A DNA stretch of 14,531 nucleotides from Peptococcaceae bacterium BRH_c23 (lineage in GTDB: Bacteria > Bacillota_B > Desulfitobacteriia > Desulfitobacteriales > Desulfitobacteriaceae): positions 1 through 14,531 of the forward strand of contig LADV01000299.1 in the NCBI GenBank assembly GCA_000961805.1, written 5' to 3'. Each line of letters opens with the position of its first letter. Position 1 is the stretch's first letter. The position numbers and the translations under genes are program-made. A model generated the notes under the pieces. The model did not search any database. It was not told the origin of the DNA and saw nothing but the letters and a program-made list of their open reading frames with translations. This document shows, piece by piece, positions 7,468-14,531 of the stretch.

Positions 7468-8586
7468 ATGGAACAAAGGGTTTTATTATGCGATACAACA
7501 CTAAGAGATGGTGAGCAAGCACCTGGCGTTGCGTTCGGTCTGCCGGAAAAGGAAAAGATCGCTAGGGCACTGGCGGATGCTGGAATTGATGAATTGGAAG
7601 TGGGAGTACCTGCGATGGGGAAAGCAGAGACTCGCATAATTTCCAAATTAGTTGCTCTACATTTGCCAGTTCGTCTGATCACTTGGAATCGTGCTGTGCT
7701 GTCAGATCTCCAAGCAAGTTATCGAACGAGGGTCGAGGGAGTCGGTATTTCAATTCCTACTTCGGATCAGCAAATTAAGCATAAAATAAAGAAGAATCGC
7801 GCTTGGGTTCTTGAGCAAATGGGCCATTGTGTTCATAATGCTAAAAAGGAGGTTGGCTATCTTGTACTCGGACTTGAAGATGCCAGTAGAGCAGATCCTG
7901 CCTTTCTCGCAGAGATTCTTGCGGAGGCTCAGAAGCTAGGGGTTGATCGGGTACGCTTTGCGGATACTCTGGGAATTCTTGACCCGTTGAAAGTTTTCTT
8001 TACTCGACAAGACTTGGTGAAGATATCTGGGGTTCCCTTAGAATTTCATGCCCATAATGATTTTGGGATGGCGACGGCCAATTCTCTCGCGGCAGTTCAA
8101 GCCGGATTTCAGGCCTTAAGTGTGACGGTGGGAGGATTGGGCGAAAGGACTGGCAATGCCCCGCTTGAAGAAGTGGCGGTTGCTCTGAAATATTGTCTCA
8201 ATCAGAGTGTGCGTTTTGACTTGAAACGTTTAAATTCAATTTGCTCAATGGTTAGCTTGGCAACGGATCGATTAATTCCTCGGGCAAAACCCGTGATCGG
8301 GGAGGACGTTTTCACTCACACTTCCTCCATTCACATTGATGGAATTCAGAAGGATTTTGCTAACTACCAAACTTTTCCGCCTGAAAGTGTAGGACGCCAG
8401 CATTCAACGTCCTTTGGTAAATACTCTGGCATCAAAACTATCTTGAGGCTTTTAAAATCCAAAGGAATTGACTTTGACCAAGAAACTATGGATAAATTAT
8501 TTATCACCATCTTGCACCAAACTCAACGGCGCAAGAAGCCTATGAACGAAGACGATATCATGAGAATTGTTGGCGATGCATGCTGA
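7468..8586 (+). CDS. nifV: Homocitrate synthase NifV
   Basis: Condenses acetyl-CoA with 2-oxoglutarate to give (R)-homocitrate, the organic ligand of FeMo-co. 372 residues, full length. The TIM-barrel opens with LCDTTLRDGEQAPGVAF (metal and acid residues of the DRE-TIM family). EVGVPAMG (about 45-52) is typical of NifV rather than isopropylmalate or citramalate synthase. The metal-binding HAHNDFGMATAN follows, then GGLGERTGNAPLEE. The C-terminal part has HTSSIHIDGIQK and FGKYSG; there is no LeuA-type allosteric domain, consistent with NifV. An AAAAGGAG-type ribosome binding site (from 7453) precedes the ATG, 23 bases after nifB. It is the last nif gene here and is followed by a strong terminator. 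Presence of nifV supports a true homocitrate-containing FeMo-co. Confidence 0.95.
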   Translation: MEQRVLLCDTTLRDGEQAPGVAFGLPEKEKIARALADAGIDELEVGVPAMGKAETRIISKLVALHLPVRLITWNRAVLSDLQASYRTRVEGVGISIPTSDQQIKHKIKKNRAWVLEQMGHCVHNAKKEVGYLVLGLEDASRADPAFLAEILAEAQKLGVDRVRFADTLGILDPLKVFFTRQDLVKISGVPLEFHAHNDFGMATANSLAAVQAGFQALSVTVGGLGERTGNAPLEEVAVALKYCLNQSVRFDLKRLNSICSMVSLATDRLIPRAKPVIGEDVFTHTSSIHIDGIQKDFANYQTFPPESVGRQHSTSFGKYSGIKTILRLLKSKGIDFDQETMDKLFITILHQTQRRKKPMNEDDIMRIVGDAC

Positions 8587-8598
8587 ATAAAAATAGAT

Positions 8599-8652
8599 AT
8601 GACAAAACCTTCTTTAGGCAGATTTGCTTGAAAGAAGGTTTTTGTCATTTTT
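8599..8652 (+). terminator. Rho-independent terminator of the nif cluster
   Basis: Arms 8599-8615 and 8631-8648 pair over 17 bp with a single-base bulge (ATGACAAAA-CCTTCTTT against AAAGAAGG-TTTTTGTCAT). The loop is 15 bases, and TTTTT runs 8648-8652. It starts 12 bases after the nifV stop. The A-rich left arm could also let it act on the opposite strand. Confidence 0.9.
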
Positions 8653-8710
8653 GTGTAGAATTGGACGATTGGATTAGGTTTACCGAAAAGGGGCTTAAGA
8701 TGATGTATCT

Positions 8711-8857
8711 AGATTGGTTTCAATTGGTCTTGATCCGACGGTTCTGACTATACTCCTTGGCATCGTGCTTCTCAAAGAGAGATGGAATTTGAAACGAAAA
8801 AGCATTGGGGTTATACTTTCTTTAGTTGGAGTTGCTTTTCTTAAGCTATCAAGTTAA
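8711..8857 (+). pseudogene. Remnant of a DMT/EamA-like transporter C-terminus
   Basis: The frame running to the TAA at 8855-8857 reads as a hydrophobic segment (DPTVLTILLGIVLLKER), then a basic turn (NLKRKS), then a second hydrophobic segment (IGVILSLVGVAFLKLSS) ending at the stop. That layout, with LLGxxLLKE followed by xxIGxxLxLxGV, is the usual last two helices of EamA/DMT-family transporters. The frame is closed by a stop at 8696-8698, it has no start codon with a ribosome binding site, and the other nine or so helices are missing. I read it as the tail of a decayed gene lying just after the nif terminator. It could instead be a chance hydrophobic frame; identification is by eye only. Confidence 0.5.
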
Positions 8858-8912
8858 ATCTAAAGCTTTAGGAGAAAATTGGAACTCCGAACTTAAAGAA
8901 GTGGGGTCTTAA

Positions 8913-8944
8913 TTGATAAACGAAGATTGTAGTTCTGTTATAAA
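8913..8944 (+). promoter_or_regulatory. Candidate promoter for ftcD-fchA
   Basis: An extended -10 (TG at 8936-8937, one base, TATAAA 8939-8944) has a possible -35 TTGATA at 8913-8918, though 20 bases is a long spacer. It lies within a 7-bp inverted repeat, GTAGTTC 8929-8935 with GAACTAC 8947-8953, that could be an operator. It sits about 80 bases before ftcD. The rest of the 8653-9022 gap shows only the transporter remnant. Confidence 0.35.
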
Positions 8945-9022
8945 GGGAACTACTATCCCATGTTGGATGTGTTAAAGTGTGTTGAAGTTACACGCGCAAA
9001 TTAGAGAGGGGTTAGAAATAAA

Positions 9023-9922
9023 ATGGGAAAACTCGTTGAATGCGTTCCGAATTTTAGTGAGGGGCGTCGTCCTGAGGTTATTGAGGCTATTGTGGCCGAA
9101 GTCAAAAAGGTCAAAGGGGTAAAACTGCTTGATGTCAAGCCTGATGCTAGCCATAACCGAACGGTCGTAACCTTTGTGGGGGATCCCCAAAGTGTTAAAC
9201 TTGCCGCCTTTAATGCTTGTGCTAAGGCGTGCGAGTTGATTGATATGGAGCAACAGCAAGGAGGGCATCCACGGGTTGGAGCGACGGATGTTATTCCGTT
9301 TATTCCCGTTAAAGAGGTTAGCATGGAAGAATGTGTTCAGTTGGCCAACGAACTCGGTTCCGAGATTGCTAGTAAACTCGGAATCCCTGTCTATTTATAC
9401 GAGGAAGCGGCTAAAGTGCCGAGCAGAAAGAGGCTTCCTGACGTAAGAAAGGGAGAGTACGAAGGGCTAAAGGAGGAAATAAATAAACCTGAGCGTCATC
9501 CTGATTACGGTCAGCCTAAAATGCATCCCACTGCCGGTGCCACCGTAGTCGGGGCACGCCAATTCTTGGTGGCTTACAATATTAATCTTGGCACGAAGGA
9601 TCTCAGTATTGCTAAGAAAATTGCTGATTCCATCCGTGAGGTCAAAGGGGGATTTAAATATGTCCGAGCGATGGGAGTTATGCTGGAGGATCGAGATGTC
9701 GCTCAAGTATCGATAAACATGGTTAATTACGCAGGGACCCCGTTATTTCGGGTTTTTGAGACTGTGAAATCCGAGGCAGCTCGGTATGGCGTAAGTATTA
9801 TTGGTAGTGAATTAGTGGGTGTAGCTCCTTTGCAGGCGCTCCTTGATGTAGCTGAATTCTATTTGCGGTTAGAAAACTTTGATCGCAAACAGGTTTTTGA
9901 AGAGAATTTGGTTGAAGACTAG
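9023..9922 (+). CDS. ftcD: Glutamate formimidoyltransferase
   Basis: Transfers the formimino group of N-formimino-L-glutamate to tetrahydrofolate, giving 5-formimino-THF and glutamate; used in histidine breakdown and clostridial-type purine or one-carbon metabolism. 299 residues, the size of the transferase half of mammalian FTCD and of stand-alone bacterial enzymes. Visible family segments are ECVPNFSEGRRPEVIEAI at the N-terminus, HNRTVVTFVG, GGHPRVGATDVIPFIPV with His82, which matches the catalytic His82 of pig FTCD, HPTAGATVVGARQFLVAYN, and the C-terminal EVKGGFKYVRAMG and GSELVGVAP stretches. GAGAGGGG (9004-9011) is the likely ribosome binding site, 11 bases from the ATG. The next gene encodes the following step. 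No hutH, hutU or hutI is visible, so the source of formiminoglutamate is unknown. Confidence 0.95.
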   Translation: MGKLVECVPNFSEGRRPEVIEAIVAEVKKVKGVKLLDVKPDASHNRTVVTFVGDPQSVKLAAFNACAKACELIDMEQQQGGHPRVGATDVIPFIPVKEVSMEECVQLANELGSEIASKLGIPVYLYEEAAKVPSRKRLPDVRKGEYEGLKEEINKPERHPDYGQPKMHPTAGATVVGARQFLVAYNINLGTKDLSIAKKIADSIREVKGGFKYVRAMGVMLEDRDVAQVSINMVNYAGTPLFRVFETVKSEAARYGVSIIGSELVGVAPLQALLDVAEFYLRLENFDRKQVFEENLVED

Positions 9923-10025
9923 ACTTCGATGAATCTGAAGCAAACGGTCGGAGGCATGCTAAGCGTTAGGTTAGCCAGGTTTATTTAATTAGCGAACATC
10001 GAACAACGATCAGGGGGTAGAATTA

Positions 10026-10652
10026 ATGTTAGTTAGCAAAACAGTGAGTGGATTTGTGGAAGAGTTAGCGAGTAACTCACCAGCTCCCGGTGGAGGGAGT
10101 GCAGCGGCTCTTGCTGGATCATTAGGGGCAGCACTGAGCATAATGGTTTGTAATTTTACTGAAGGTAAGCCTAAGTTTGCTAGTGTACAAGATGAGATTG
10201 CCCAGATTAAGCAAAAAGGGCTGGCCTTAAAGAATGATTTAATGGGATATATTGATGGAGATACGGATGCCTTCGTTGAGGTTATGAAGGCTTATAAATT
10301 ACCTAAGGAAACGGATGCCGAAAAAGCTCTAAGGTCAGAGAAAATACAAGAGGCAACGAAACAGGCAACCCTTTTGCCCCTTAAAGTAGCAGAATCTTGC
10401 GTTGAAGTCTTGAAACTTTCGCTAAGGGTCTTAACGATCGGTAATCCGAACACCGCCTGCGATGCGGCTGTTTCCGGGGTCACAGCTTATGCAGGTTTTC
10501 AAGGAGCAATTTTCAACGTTAAGATTAATCTAAGTTCAATTAACGATGAGACATTTCTTCAAGATGTCCGAGATAAGATCACAGTGTTACAAGAAGATGC
10601 GGATAAGAATAATCAACTAATTTTAGCTCGAGCCAAAGAGGTCATTGGCTAA
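10026..10652 (+). CDS. fchA: Formimidoyltetrahydrofolate cyclodeaminase
   Basis: Converts 5-formimino-THF to 5,10-methenyl-THF with release of ammonia, completing the reaction begun by FtcD. 208 residues, all-helical family, the usual size of a stand-alone cyclodeaminase. The signature near the N-terminus is SPAPGGGSAAALAGSLGAAL; MVCNFTEGK follows, then a DTDAFVEVMKAYKLPKETD segment. GNPNTACDAAVSG towards the C-terminal half is also typical of the family. Shine-Dalgarno AGGGGGT (10012-10018) lies 7 bases before the ATG. The 103-base gap from ftcD has only a weak GCTAA/TTAGC inverted repeat, so the two are probably one transcript ending at 10697-10739. In mammals the two activities are fused in one protein; here they are separate. 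Confidence 0.94.
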   Translation: MLVSKTVSGFVEELASNSPAPGGGSAAALAGSLGAALSIMVCNFTEGKPKFASVQDEIAQIKQKGLALKNDLMGYIDGDTDAFVEVMKAYKLPKETDAEKALRSEKIQEATKQATLLPLKVAESCVEVLKLSLRVLTIGNPNTACDAAVSGVTAYAGFQGAIFNVKINLSSINDETFLQDVRDKITVLQEDADKNNQLILARAKEVIG

Positions 10653-10696
10653 GGGCGGGATGATAATATTTTAGAACTTTTCATAGGAAAGCTGAG

Positions 10697-10739
10697 TTCA
10701 AATATAAGAGCCTTCAATTTGAAGGCTCTTATATTTGAA
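10697..10739. terminator. Long inverted-repeat terminator after fchA
   Basis: A perfect 21-bp inverted repeat: 10697-10717 pairs with 10719-10739, with one base between (in practice a small loop at the AATTT centre). The core AAGAGCCTTC/GAAGGCTCTT is followed by TATATTT on the plus strand and, by symmetry, on the minus strand, so it may act in both directions. It begins 45 bases after the fchA stop. Confidence 0.8.
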
Positions 10740-10847
10740 TGGTACGAATTATTGTCAGCAAGTTAACCCTACATAATTGTGCACGAAGTGTCGGATGGAT
10801 ACCTTCAATTTCTGATATTCTATTGAAGACGGGAGGTCAATCAATAA

Positions 10848-10949
10848 ATGGATTTGCTTGAAAAAATGAATGGAGACGAGCACAAAGATGTAACTTCACC
10901 AACGTTTAGGAGCGAAATATGGATACCAATTTTGAAAAGGAAATTATAA
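10848..10949 (+). CDS. Possible 33-residue small protein, unrecognised
   Basis: A 33-codon frame beginning MDLLEKMNGDEHKD and ending in IPILKRKL. It is notable because GGGAGGT (10831-10837) is a good ribosome binding site 10 bases before the ATG, and a terminator-like hairpin follows about 75 bases after the stop. It is acidic in the first half and basic at the end, with no membrane segment. I recognise no family. It may be a real small gene or the 5' end of a gene whose rest was lost. Upstream, an inverted repeat (CTTCAAT/ATTGAAG, about 10803-10828) lies in the leader. The remainder of 10741-11109 shows nothing else I can support. Confidence 0.3.
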   Translation: MDLLEKMNGDEHKDVTSPTFRSEIWIPILKRKL

Positions 10950-11025
10950 TTATTATGTATTTTTGGTACTGTTCTAAACTTGGATAAACATGTTAAGTTT
11001 TGAATTGATATTCATTAATTCTGAG

Positions 11026-11050
11026 ACACCCACTTCTTGTAAGTGGGTGT
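11026..11050 (+). terminator. Terminator-like hairpin upstream of lepA
   Basis: Perfect 10-bp stem ACACCCACTT (11026-11035) with AAGTGGGTGT (11041-11050) around a 5-base loop, followed by TCCTTATTA, which is only moderately T-rich. It would end a transcript from the small frame at 10848 or readthrough from fchA, insulating the lepA promoter just downstream. Confidence 0.6.
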
Positions 11051-11109
11051 TCCTTATTAGATGGAGCGGCTCGGGGAAAGCAATCCTCTGCGCAAAGGTA
11101 TGCTAGTTC

Positions 11110-11139
11110 TTGCGAAATTCCCCCTTTAGCTGTTATACT
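11110..11139 (+). promoter_or_regulatory. Candidate sigma-A promoter of lepA-hemW
   Basis: TTGCGA at 11110-11115 (4 of 6 to the -35 consensus), an 18-base spacer, and TATACT at 11134-11139 preceded by TG plus one base (extended -10). Predicted transcription start is near 11146. If right, a lepA start at the TTG of 11110 is impossible, and translation begins at 11161 or 11203. Confidence 0.55.
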
Positions 11140-11160
11140 AAGTATTTAGAATATCTAAAT

Positions 11161-13008
11161 ATGCTTAATACAAAACTTGATTATAGAAATGAGGGCAGGA
11201 CCTTGGCACAGGCATCACAACGTATTCGTAATTTTTCTATTATTGCACATATCGATCATGGTAAATCTACTTTAGCTGACCGGCTGATAGAATATACCGG
11301 GGCCTTGAGTAAACGAGAAATGGAAGCGCAAGTCCTTGATTCCATGGATTTAGAGCGTGAGCGCGGGATTACTATTAAGCTACAGGCTGTACGCTTAAAC
11401 TATCAGGCTAAAGATGGACAACTCTATGAACTGAATCTGATTGATACACCAGGGCACGTCGATTTTACCTACGAGGTGTCTCGCAGTTTGGCGGCCTGTG
11501 AGGGAGCGCTGCTGGTTGTTGATGCGGTCCAAGGGATTGAGGCCCAGACCTTAGCCAATGTTTATTTAGCGTTAGAAAATGATCTTGAGCTCATTTCAAT
11601 TATTAATAAAATTGATCTTCCTAGTGCTGAGCCTGAGCGTGTTAAAGAAGAGATTGAAGAGGTAATCGGATTAGATGCCAGTGATGCTATTCTTGCTTCA
11701 GCCAAGACGGGAATTGGGATTGAGGAAATTCTTGAACGTATTGTGGAAAAAGTTCCACCTCCCAAAGGGGATGATCAAGCTCCTCTCAAAGCTTTGATTT
11801 TTGATTCGAAATTCGACGCCTATAAAGGGGCTATATCCTATGTTCGGATTGTTGAGGGGCGAGTGGGCAAAGGTACAACCATGAAAATGATGGCGACTGG
11901 GAAAACCTTTGAGGTGACAGAAGTGGGCGTGTTTGCTCCGGCGATGCAGATTGTCGATGAGCTTAGAGCGGGTCAAGTGGGATTCATTGCTGCGAGTATC
12001 AAAAACGTTAAGGATACTCAAGTCGGGGACACGATAACGGATGCGGAAAACTCAGCACTTGAACCGCTACCTGGCTATAGAAAGGCTACTCCCATGGTGT
12101 TTTGTGGACTTTATCCAGTTGATGCGAGCGATTATAATAAGCTGCGTGACTCTTTGGAGAAGCTTCATCTTAACGATGCAAGTTTGGTCTTTGAACCAGA
12201 AACGTCCGTAGCTTTGGGGTTTGGTTATCGGTGCGGATTTTTAGGGTTGCTTCATATGGAGATTGTCCAGGAACGCTTGGAACGAGAATATGATCTGAAT
12301 ATGATTACCACGGCACCCAGTGTAATCTATAAGGTTAACACAACCAAAGGGGACGTTCTGAGCATTGACAATCCTTCCAATCTCCCACCTGTTGACCGAA
12401 TAGTGAGTATTGAAGAACCCGTGGTGAAGGCCACGATCTTAGTACCAGCGGAGTATGTCGGCGTGATTATGGAGCTCAATCAAGAAAAGCGTGGAACGTA
12501 TTCTAACATGGACTATGTCTCCAAGAGTCGGGTGAAACTAATCTATGAACTCCCGCTCAGCGAAATTGTTTTTGATTACTTTGATCAATTAAAATCAAGG
12601 ACTAAAGGGTATGCCTCTCTGGATTATGAACTATCTGGGTATAAAGAGACAGATTTAGTTAAGATTGATGTCCTTCTGAACGGGGAATTGGTGGATGCGC
12701 TTTCTTTCATTGTTCATAAGGCGAAGGCGTATAATCGGGGCAGAAAGCTAGTCGAAAAACTTCGTGGAATTATTCCTAGGCATATGTTTGAAATCCCAAT
12801 CCAGTCTGTAATTGGAAACAAAGTTATAGCCCGCGAAACTGTAAGCGCTATGCGGAAAGACGTTTTGTCCAAGTGCTATGGGGGGGATATCTCCCGAAAA
12901 CGAAAGCTTCTCGAGAAGCAAAAAGCCGGTAAAAAGCGAATGAAGCAGGTAGGTAGTGTCGAAATACCTCAGAATGCATTTATGGCTGTCTTGCAGATTG
13001 AGGATTAG
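11161..13008 (+). CDS. lepA: Elongation factor 4 (ribosome back-translocase LepA)
   Basis: Ribosome-binding translational GTPase of the EF-G-like family that remodels stalled or mistranslocated ribosomes. GTPase motifs in order are AHIDHGKST (G1), the [10 protein letters not shown] switch region (G2), DTPGH (G3), NKID (G4) and SAK (G5). The C-terminal domain has [25 protein letters not shown] and the [18 protein letters not shown] stretch found only in LepA. The end carries [22 protein letters not shown]. Start: the longest frame opens with TTG 11110, but that codon falls in the likely promoter. ATG 11161 gives 615 residues but has no clear Shine-Dalgarno; TTG 11203 has GAGG (11191-11194) 8 bases upstream and gives 601 residues, close to E. 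coli LepA (599). I list 11161 and consider 11203 a real alternative. hemW starts 12 bases after the stop. Confidence 0.96.
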   Translation: MLNTKLDYRNEGRTLAQASQRIRNFSIIAHIDHGKSTLADRLIEYTGALSKREMEAQVLDSMDLERERGITIKLQAVRLNYQAKDGQLYELNLIDTPGHVDFTYEVSRSLAACEGALLVVDAVQGIEAQTLANVYLALENDLELISIINKIDLPSAEPERVKEEIEEVIGLDASDAILASAKTGIGIEEILERIVEKVPPPKGDDQAPLKALIFDSKFDAYKGAISYVRIVEGRVGKGTTMKMMATGKTFEVTEVGVFAPAMQIVDELRAGQVGFIAASIKNVKDTQVGDTITDAENSALEPLPGYRKATPMVFCGLYPVDASDYNKLRDSLEKLHLNDASLVFEPETSVALGFGYRCGFLGLLHMEIVQERLEREYDLNMITTAPSVIYKVNTTKGDVLSIDNPSNLPPVDRIVSIEEPVVKATILVPAEYVGVIMELNQEKRGTYSNMDYVSKSRVKLIYELPLSEIVFDYFDQLKSRTKGYASLDYELSGYKETDLVKIDVLLNGELVDALSFIVHKAKAYNRGRKLVEKLRGIIPRHMFEIPIQSVIGNKVIARETVSAMRKDVLSKCYGGDISRKRKLLEKQKAGKKRMKQVGSVEIPQNAFMAVLQIED

Positions 13009-13020
13009 GAGAGTGCACCT

Positions 13021-14187
13021 ATGCCTTCGCTATACGTTCATGTTCCGTTTTGTGTCCAAAAATGCGATTACTGTGCCTTTTATTCTCAGGCGCTGGTGGA
13101 TAACCCCAAGGAGCTTATTTCCGTGTATTTAGAGGGCTTAGAAGTTGAAAGCTCTGCGCGACAAAAAGATGCCCCTCAGGGGGTATCTTCTCTTTTTATC
13201 GGAGGTGGGACTCCAACTGCGCTTAAGGATAACGAGCTAGAACAATTGTTGGGGATGATTCATCAGTTTTTCAGCATAAACTCAGGGGCTGAAAAAACGG
13301 TTGAAGGAAATCCTGGAACTCTATCAGACGAAAAGCTGGTAATATTACGGCGTTATGGGATTAATCGTTTTTCACTCGGTGTACAGTCTTTTGACGATTC
13401 ATTGTTACGAGCGGTAGGTCGGGTTCATACTGCAGAACAAGCCCGTAAAGCCCTCCGACGCTTGAGAATGGCAGGGTTTAAAAACGTTAATTTGGATTTG
13501 ATGTTCGGACTTCCCGGGCAGGATATGGCAGCTTGGGACGCCTCCTTAGAAGAGGCTTTGTCTTATTCTCCTGAGCACTTATCCCTCTACGGGTTAATGC
13601 TAGAGGAAGGCACGCCACTCTATGGGCGATATATGGGGACTAGAGAGGTTAAAAGAGGAGACAAAGAAGAACTTTATAGACTTCCGGATGATGACCTACA
13701 AGCTGAAATGTACGAATGGGCAGTACCAAGGTTAAAACAGGCGGGATATAGGCAGTACGAAACGTCTAATTTTGCGCTCCCGGGTTTTGAATGTCAGCAT
13801 AATCTAGGCTATTGGCGGGGAGGGGACTATTTAGGCTTAGGTCCTGGAGGGGTGTCTTGCTTGGATAGGGTGCGCTGGAAAAACATTGAAGATGTATGTT
13901 CCTATGCAAAGCTGCTTCTCAAAGGGGAAAGTCCGTTGGATGAGGCGGGGCAGGAAGTCTTGTCTTTGCGCGAGTGTATGGCAGAACGTATGATTTTGGG
14001 GTTAAGGCTTGCAGAAGGAGTAGATCTTTCCTCGTTTCGAAATGATTTTGGAGCGGATCTCAGGGATATTTACAGGGACGTTTTGGCACGCTATGATAAG
14101 GAGATTTTTGTATTTCAGGGTGAATATTTATGCTTAAATCCGAAATATGCTTTTGTAGCGAATAGTATTTTGCAGGAGTTTGTTTAG
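13021..14187 (+). CDS. hemW: Radical SAM heme chaperone HemW
   Basis: HemN-like radical SAM protein that binds and inserts heme; often misnamed coproporphyrinogen III oxidase. 388 residues, the usual HemW length and shorter than true HemN (about 450). The SAM cluster motif is Cys11-x3-Cys15-x2-Cys18 in HVPFCVQKCDYCAF; the residue two after the last cysteine is Phe, whereas HemN has an extra cysteine there. FIGGGTPTAL, VEGNPGTL, RFSLGVQSFDD and LDLMFGLPGQ follow as in the family. YETSNFALPGFECQHNLGYW, towards the C-terminus, is the HemW signature. Ribosome binding site AGGAGAG (13007-13013) overlaps the lepA stop, so it is cotranscribed with lepA. This lepA-hemW pair commonly precedes the hrcA-grpE-dnaK operon in Firmicutes; those genes are not in the window. 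Confidence 0.95.
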   Translation: MPSLYVHVPFCVQKCDYCAFYSQALVDNPKELISVYLEGLEVESSARQKDAPQGVSSLFIGGGTPTALKDNELEQLLGMIHQFFSINSGAEKTVEGNPGTLSDEKLVILRRYGINRFSLGVQSFDDSLLRAVGRVHTAEQARKALRRLRMAGFKNVNLDLMFGLPGQDMAAWDASLEEALSYSPEHLSLYGLMLEEGTPLYGRYMGTREVKRGDKEELYRLPDDDLQAEMYEWAVPRLKQAGYRQYETSNFALPGFECQHNLGYWRGGDYLGLGPGGVSCLDRVRWKNIEDVCSYAKLLLKGESPLDEAGQEVLSLRECMAERMILGLRLAEGVDLSSFRNDFGADLRDIYRDVLARYDKEIFVFQGEYLCLNPKYAFVANSILQEFV

Positions 14188-14273
14188 GGGGACTTGTATC
14201 ACACAGCGCTCGGTGCTTACGACGCAGAGCAAACTAACCGTTCAAGCTCCTACTATGGGGAGCGGGGTACATC

Positions 14274-14367
14274 CTTCGGCGATATGATATATGAAAGAAC
14301 CCGCCTACGGCGATAATCTATCCTACGCCGCGAAGTGTTCCTTTTGGGATCAGCGGCTTCGGCGATA
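14274..14367 (+). repeat. Three copies of the 11-mer CTWCGGCGATA
   Basis: Copies lie at 14274-14284 (CTTCGGCGATA), 14305-14315 (CTACGGCGATA) and 14357-14367 (CTTCGGCGATA). Spacing is uneven (31 and 52 bases). CGGCG of the middle copy can also pair with CGCCG at 14326-14330. Confidence 0.6.
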
Positions 14368-14373
14368 CTCTCC

Positions 14374-14418
14374 ACTGGAGACTATCGTACTGGAGACTAT
14401 CGTACTGGAGACTATCGT
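14374..14418 (+). repeat. Exact 15-bp tandem repeat, three copies
   Basis: The unit ACTGGAGACTATCGT occurs three times without mismatch at 14374-14388, 14389-14403 and 14404-14418, directly after the last 11-mer copy. Exact identity suggests recent slippage; copy number is likely to vary between strains. Confidence 0.9.
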
Positions 14419-14454
14419 GCCAGACTCGCCATCCTGCAAGAGGCCTAATTCGTG

Positions 14455-14509
14455 CGAAGACAGTGTCTTCGGGCTCAGTTGGCGGCAGTGCACATCCTTG
14501 TGCACTGCC
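14455..14509. other. Two GC-rich hairpins in the tail
   Basis: Hairpin 1 pairs CGAAGAC (14455-14461) with GTCTTCG (14465-14471) around AGT. Hairpin 2 is a perfect 11-bp stem, GGCAGTGCACA (14484-14494) with TGTGCACTGCC (14499-14509), around TCCT. Neither is followed by a T-run on the plus strand, so termination is doubtful; they may belong to a repeated intergenic element. Confidence 0.55.
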
Positions 14510-14531
14510 CCGTGTCTGGGGTCGGTCGCTT

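Larger units (their letters stand above)
14188..14531. other. Noncoding, repeat-bearing tail after hemW
   Basis: 344 bases with no gene-like frame, visibly GC-richer towards the end than the coding DNA before it. It holds a 15-bp tandem repeat, a dispersed 11-mer and two hairpins, listed separately. I see no tRNA, promoter or T-run terminator for hemW here. Confidence 0.6.

Noticed and set aside
13021..14187. Oxygen-independent coproporphyrinogen III oxidase HemN
   Set aside because: Too short and lacks the additional cysteine after the CxxxCxxC motif; the C-terminal YETSNFALPG...HNLGYW pattern is HemW.
14374..14418. CRISPR array
   Set aside because: The 15-bp copies are directly adjacent with no spacers and the unit is too short for a CRISPR repeat.

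Overview
The window looks like chromosomal DNA of an anaerobic, spore-forming Clostridia/Peptococcaceae-type Firmicute, most like Desulfosporosinus or Desulfitobacterium. That placement rests on recalled gene order and protein style (compact NifB without a NifX domain, lepA-hemW pair, strong Gram-positive ribosome binding sites, moderate GC), not on a database search. All confident genes lie on the plus strand.

Region 1 (1-8652) is a molybdenum nitrogenase cluster in the order nifD (5' end cut off by the window), nifK, nifE, nifN, nifX, a nif-type 2[4Fe-4S] ferredoxin, nifB and nifV. A strong rho-independent terminator closes it at 8599-8652. nifDK encode the MoFe protein. NifB makes the cofactor core, NifEN is the scaffold on which FeMo-co matures, NifX is a likely cofactor carrier, NifV supplies homocitrate, and the ferredoxin probably feeds electrons to NifB or another step. 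nifH and any nifI genes would lie upstream and are not visible. The spacers hold untidy structure: two hairpins between nifD and nifK, degenerate repeats before nifX, and direct repeats plus a hairpin before nifB.

Region 2 (8653-10740) starts with what looks like the decayed C-terminal end of an EamA/DMT-type transporter. A possible promoter follows, then ftcD and fchA, the two halves of formiminoglutamate-to-folate one-carbon transfer as separate proteins, then a long-inverted-repeat terminator at 10697-10739.

Region 3 (10741-11160) has no long gene. It holds a 33-codon reading frame with a good ribosome binding site, a terminator-like hairpin, and an extended -10 promoter that probably drives lepA.

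Region 4 (11161-14531) is the housekeeping pair lepA (translation factor EF4) and hemW (radical SAM heme chaperone). It ends in a 344-base, GC-richer, repeat-bearing noncoding tail with three exact 15-bp tandem copies, three copies of an 11-mer and two hairpins.

I found no clear evidence of a wholly new biological system. The most unusual material is the noncoding structure between nif genes, the ten-cysteine ferredoxin, the transporter remnant and the repeat-rich tail after hemW.
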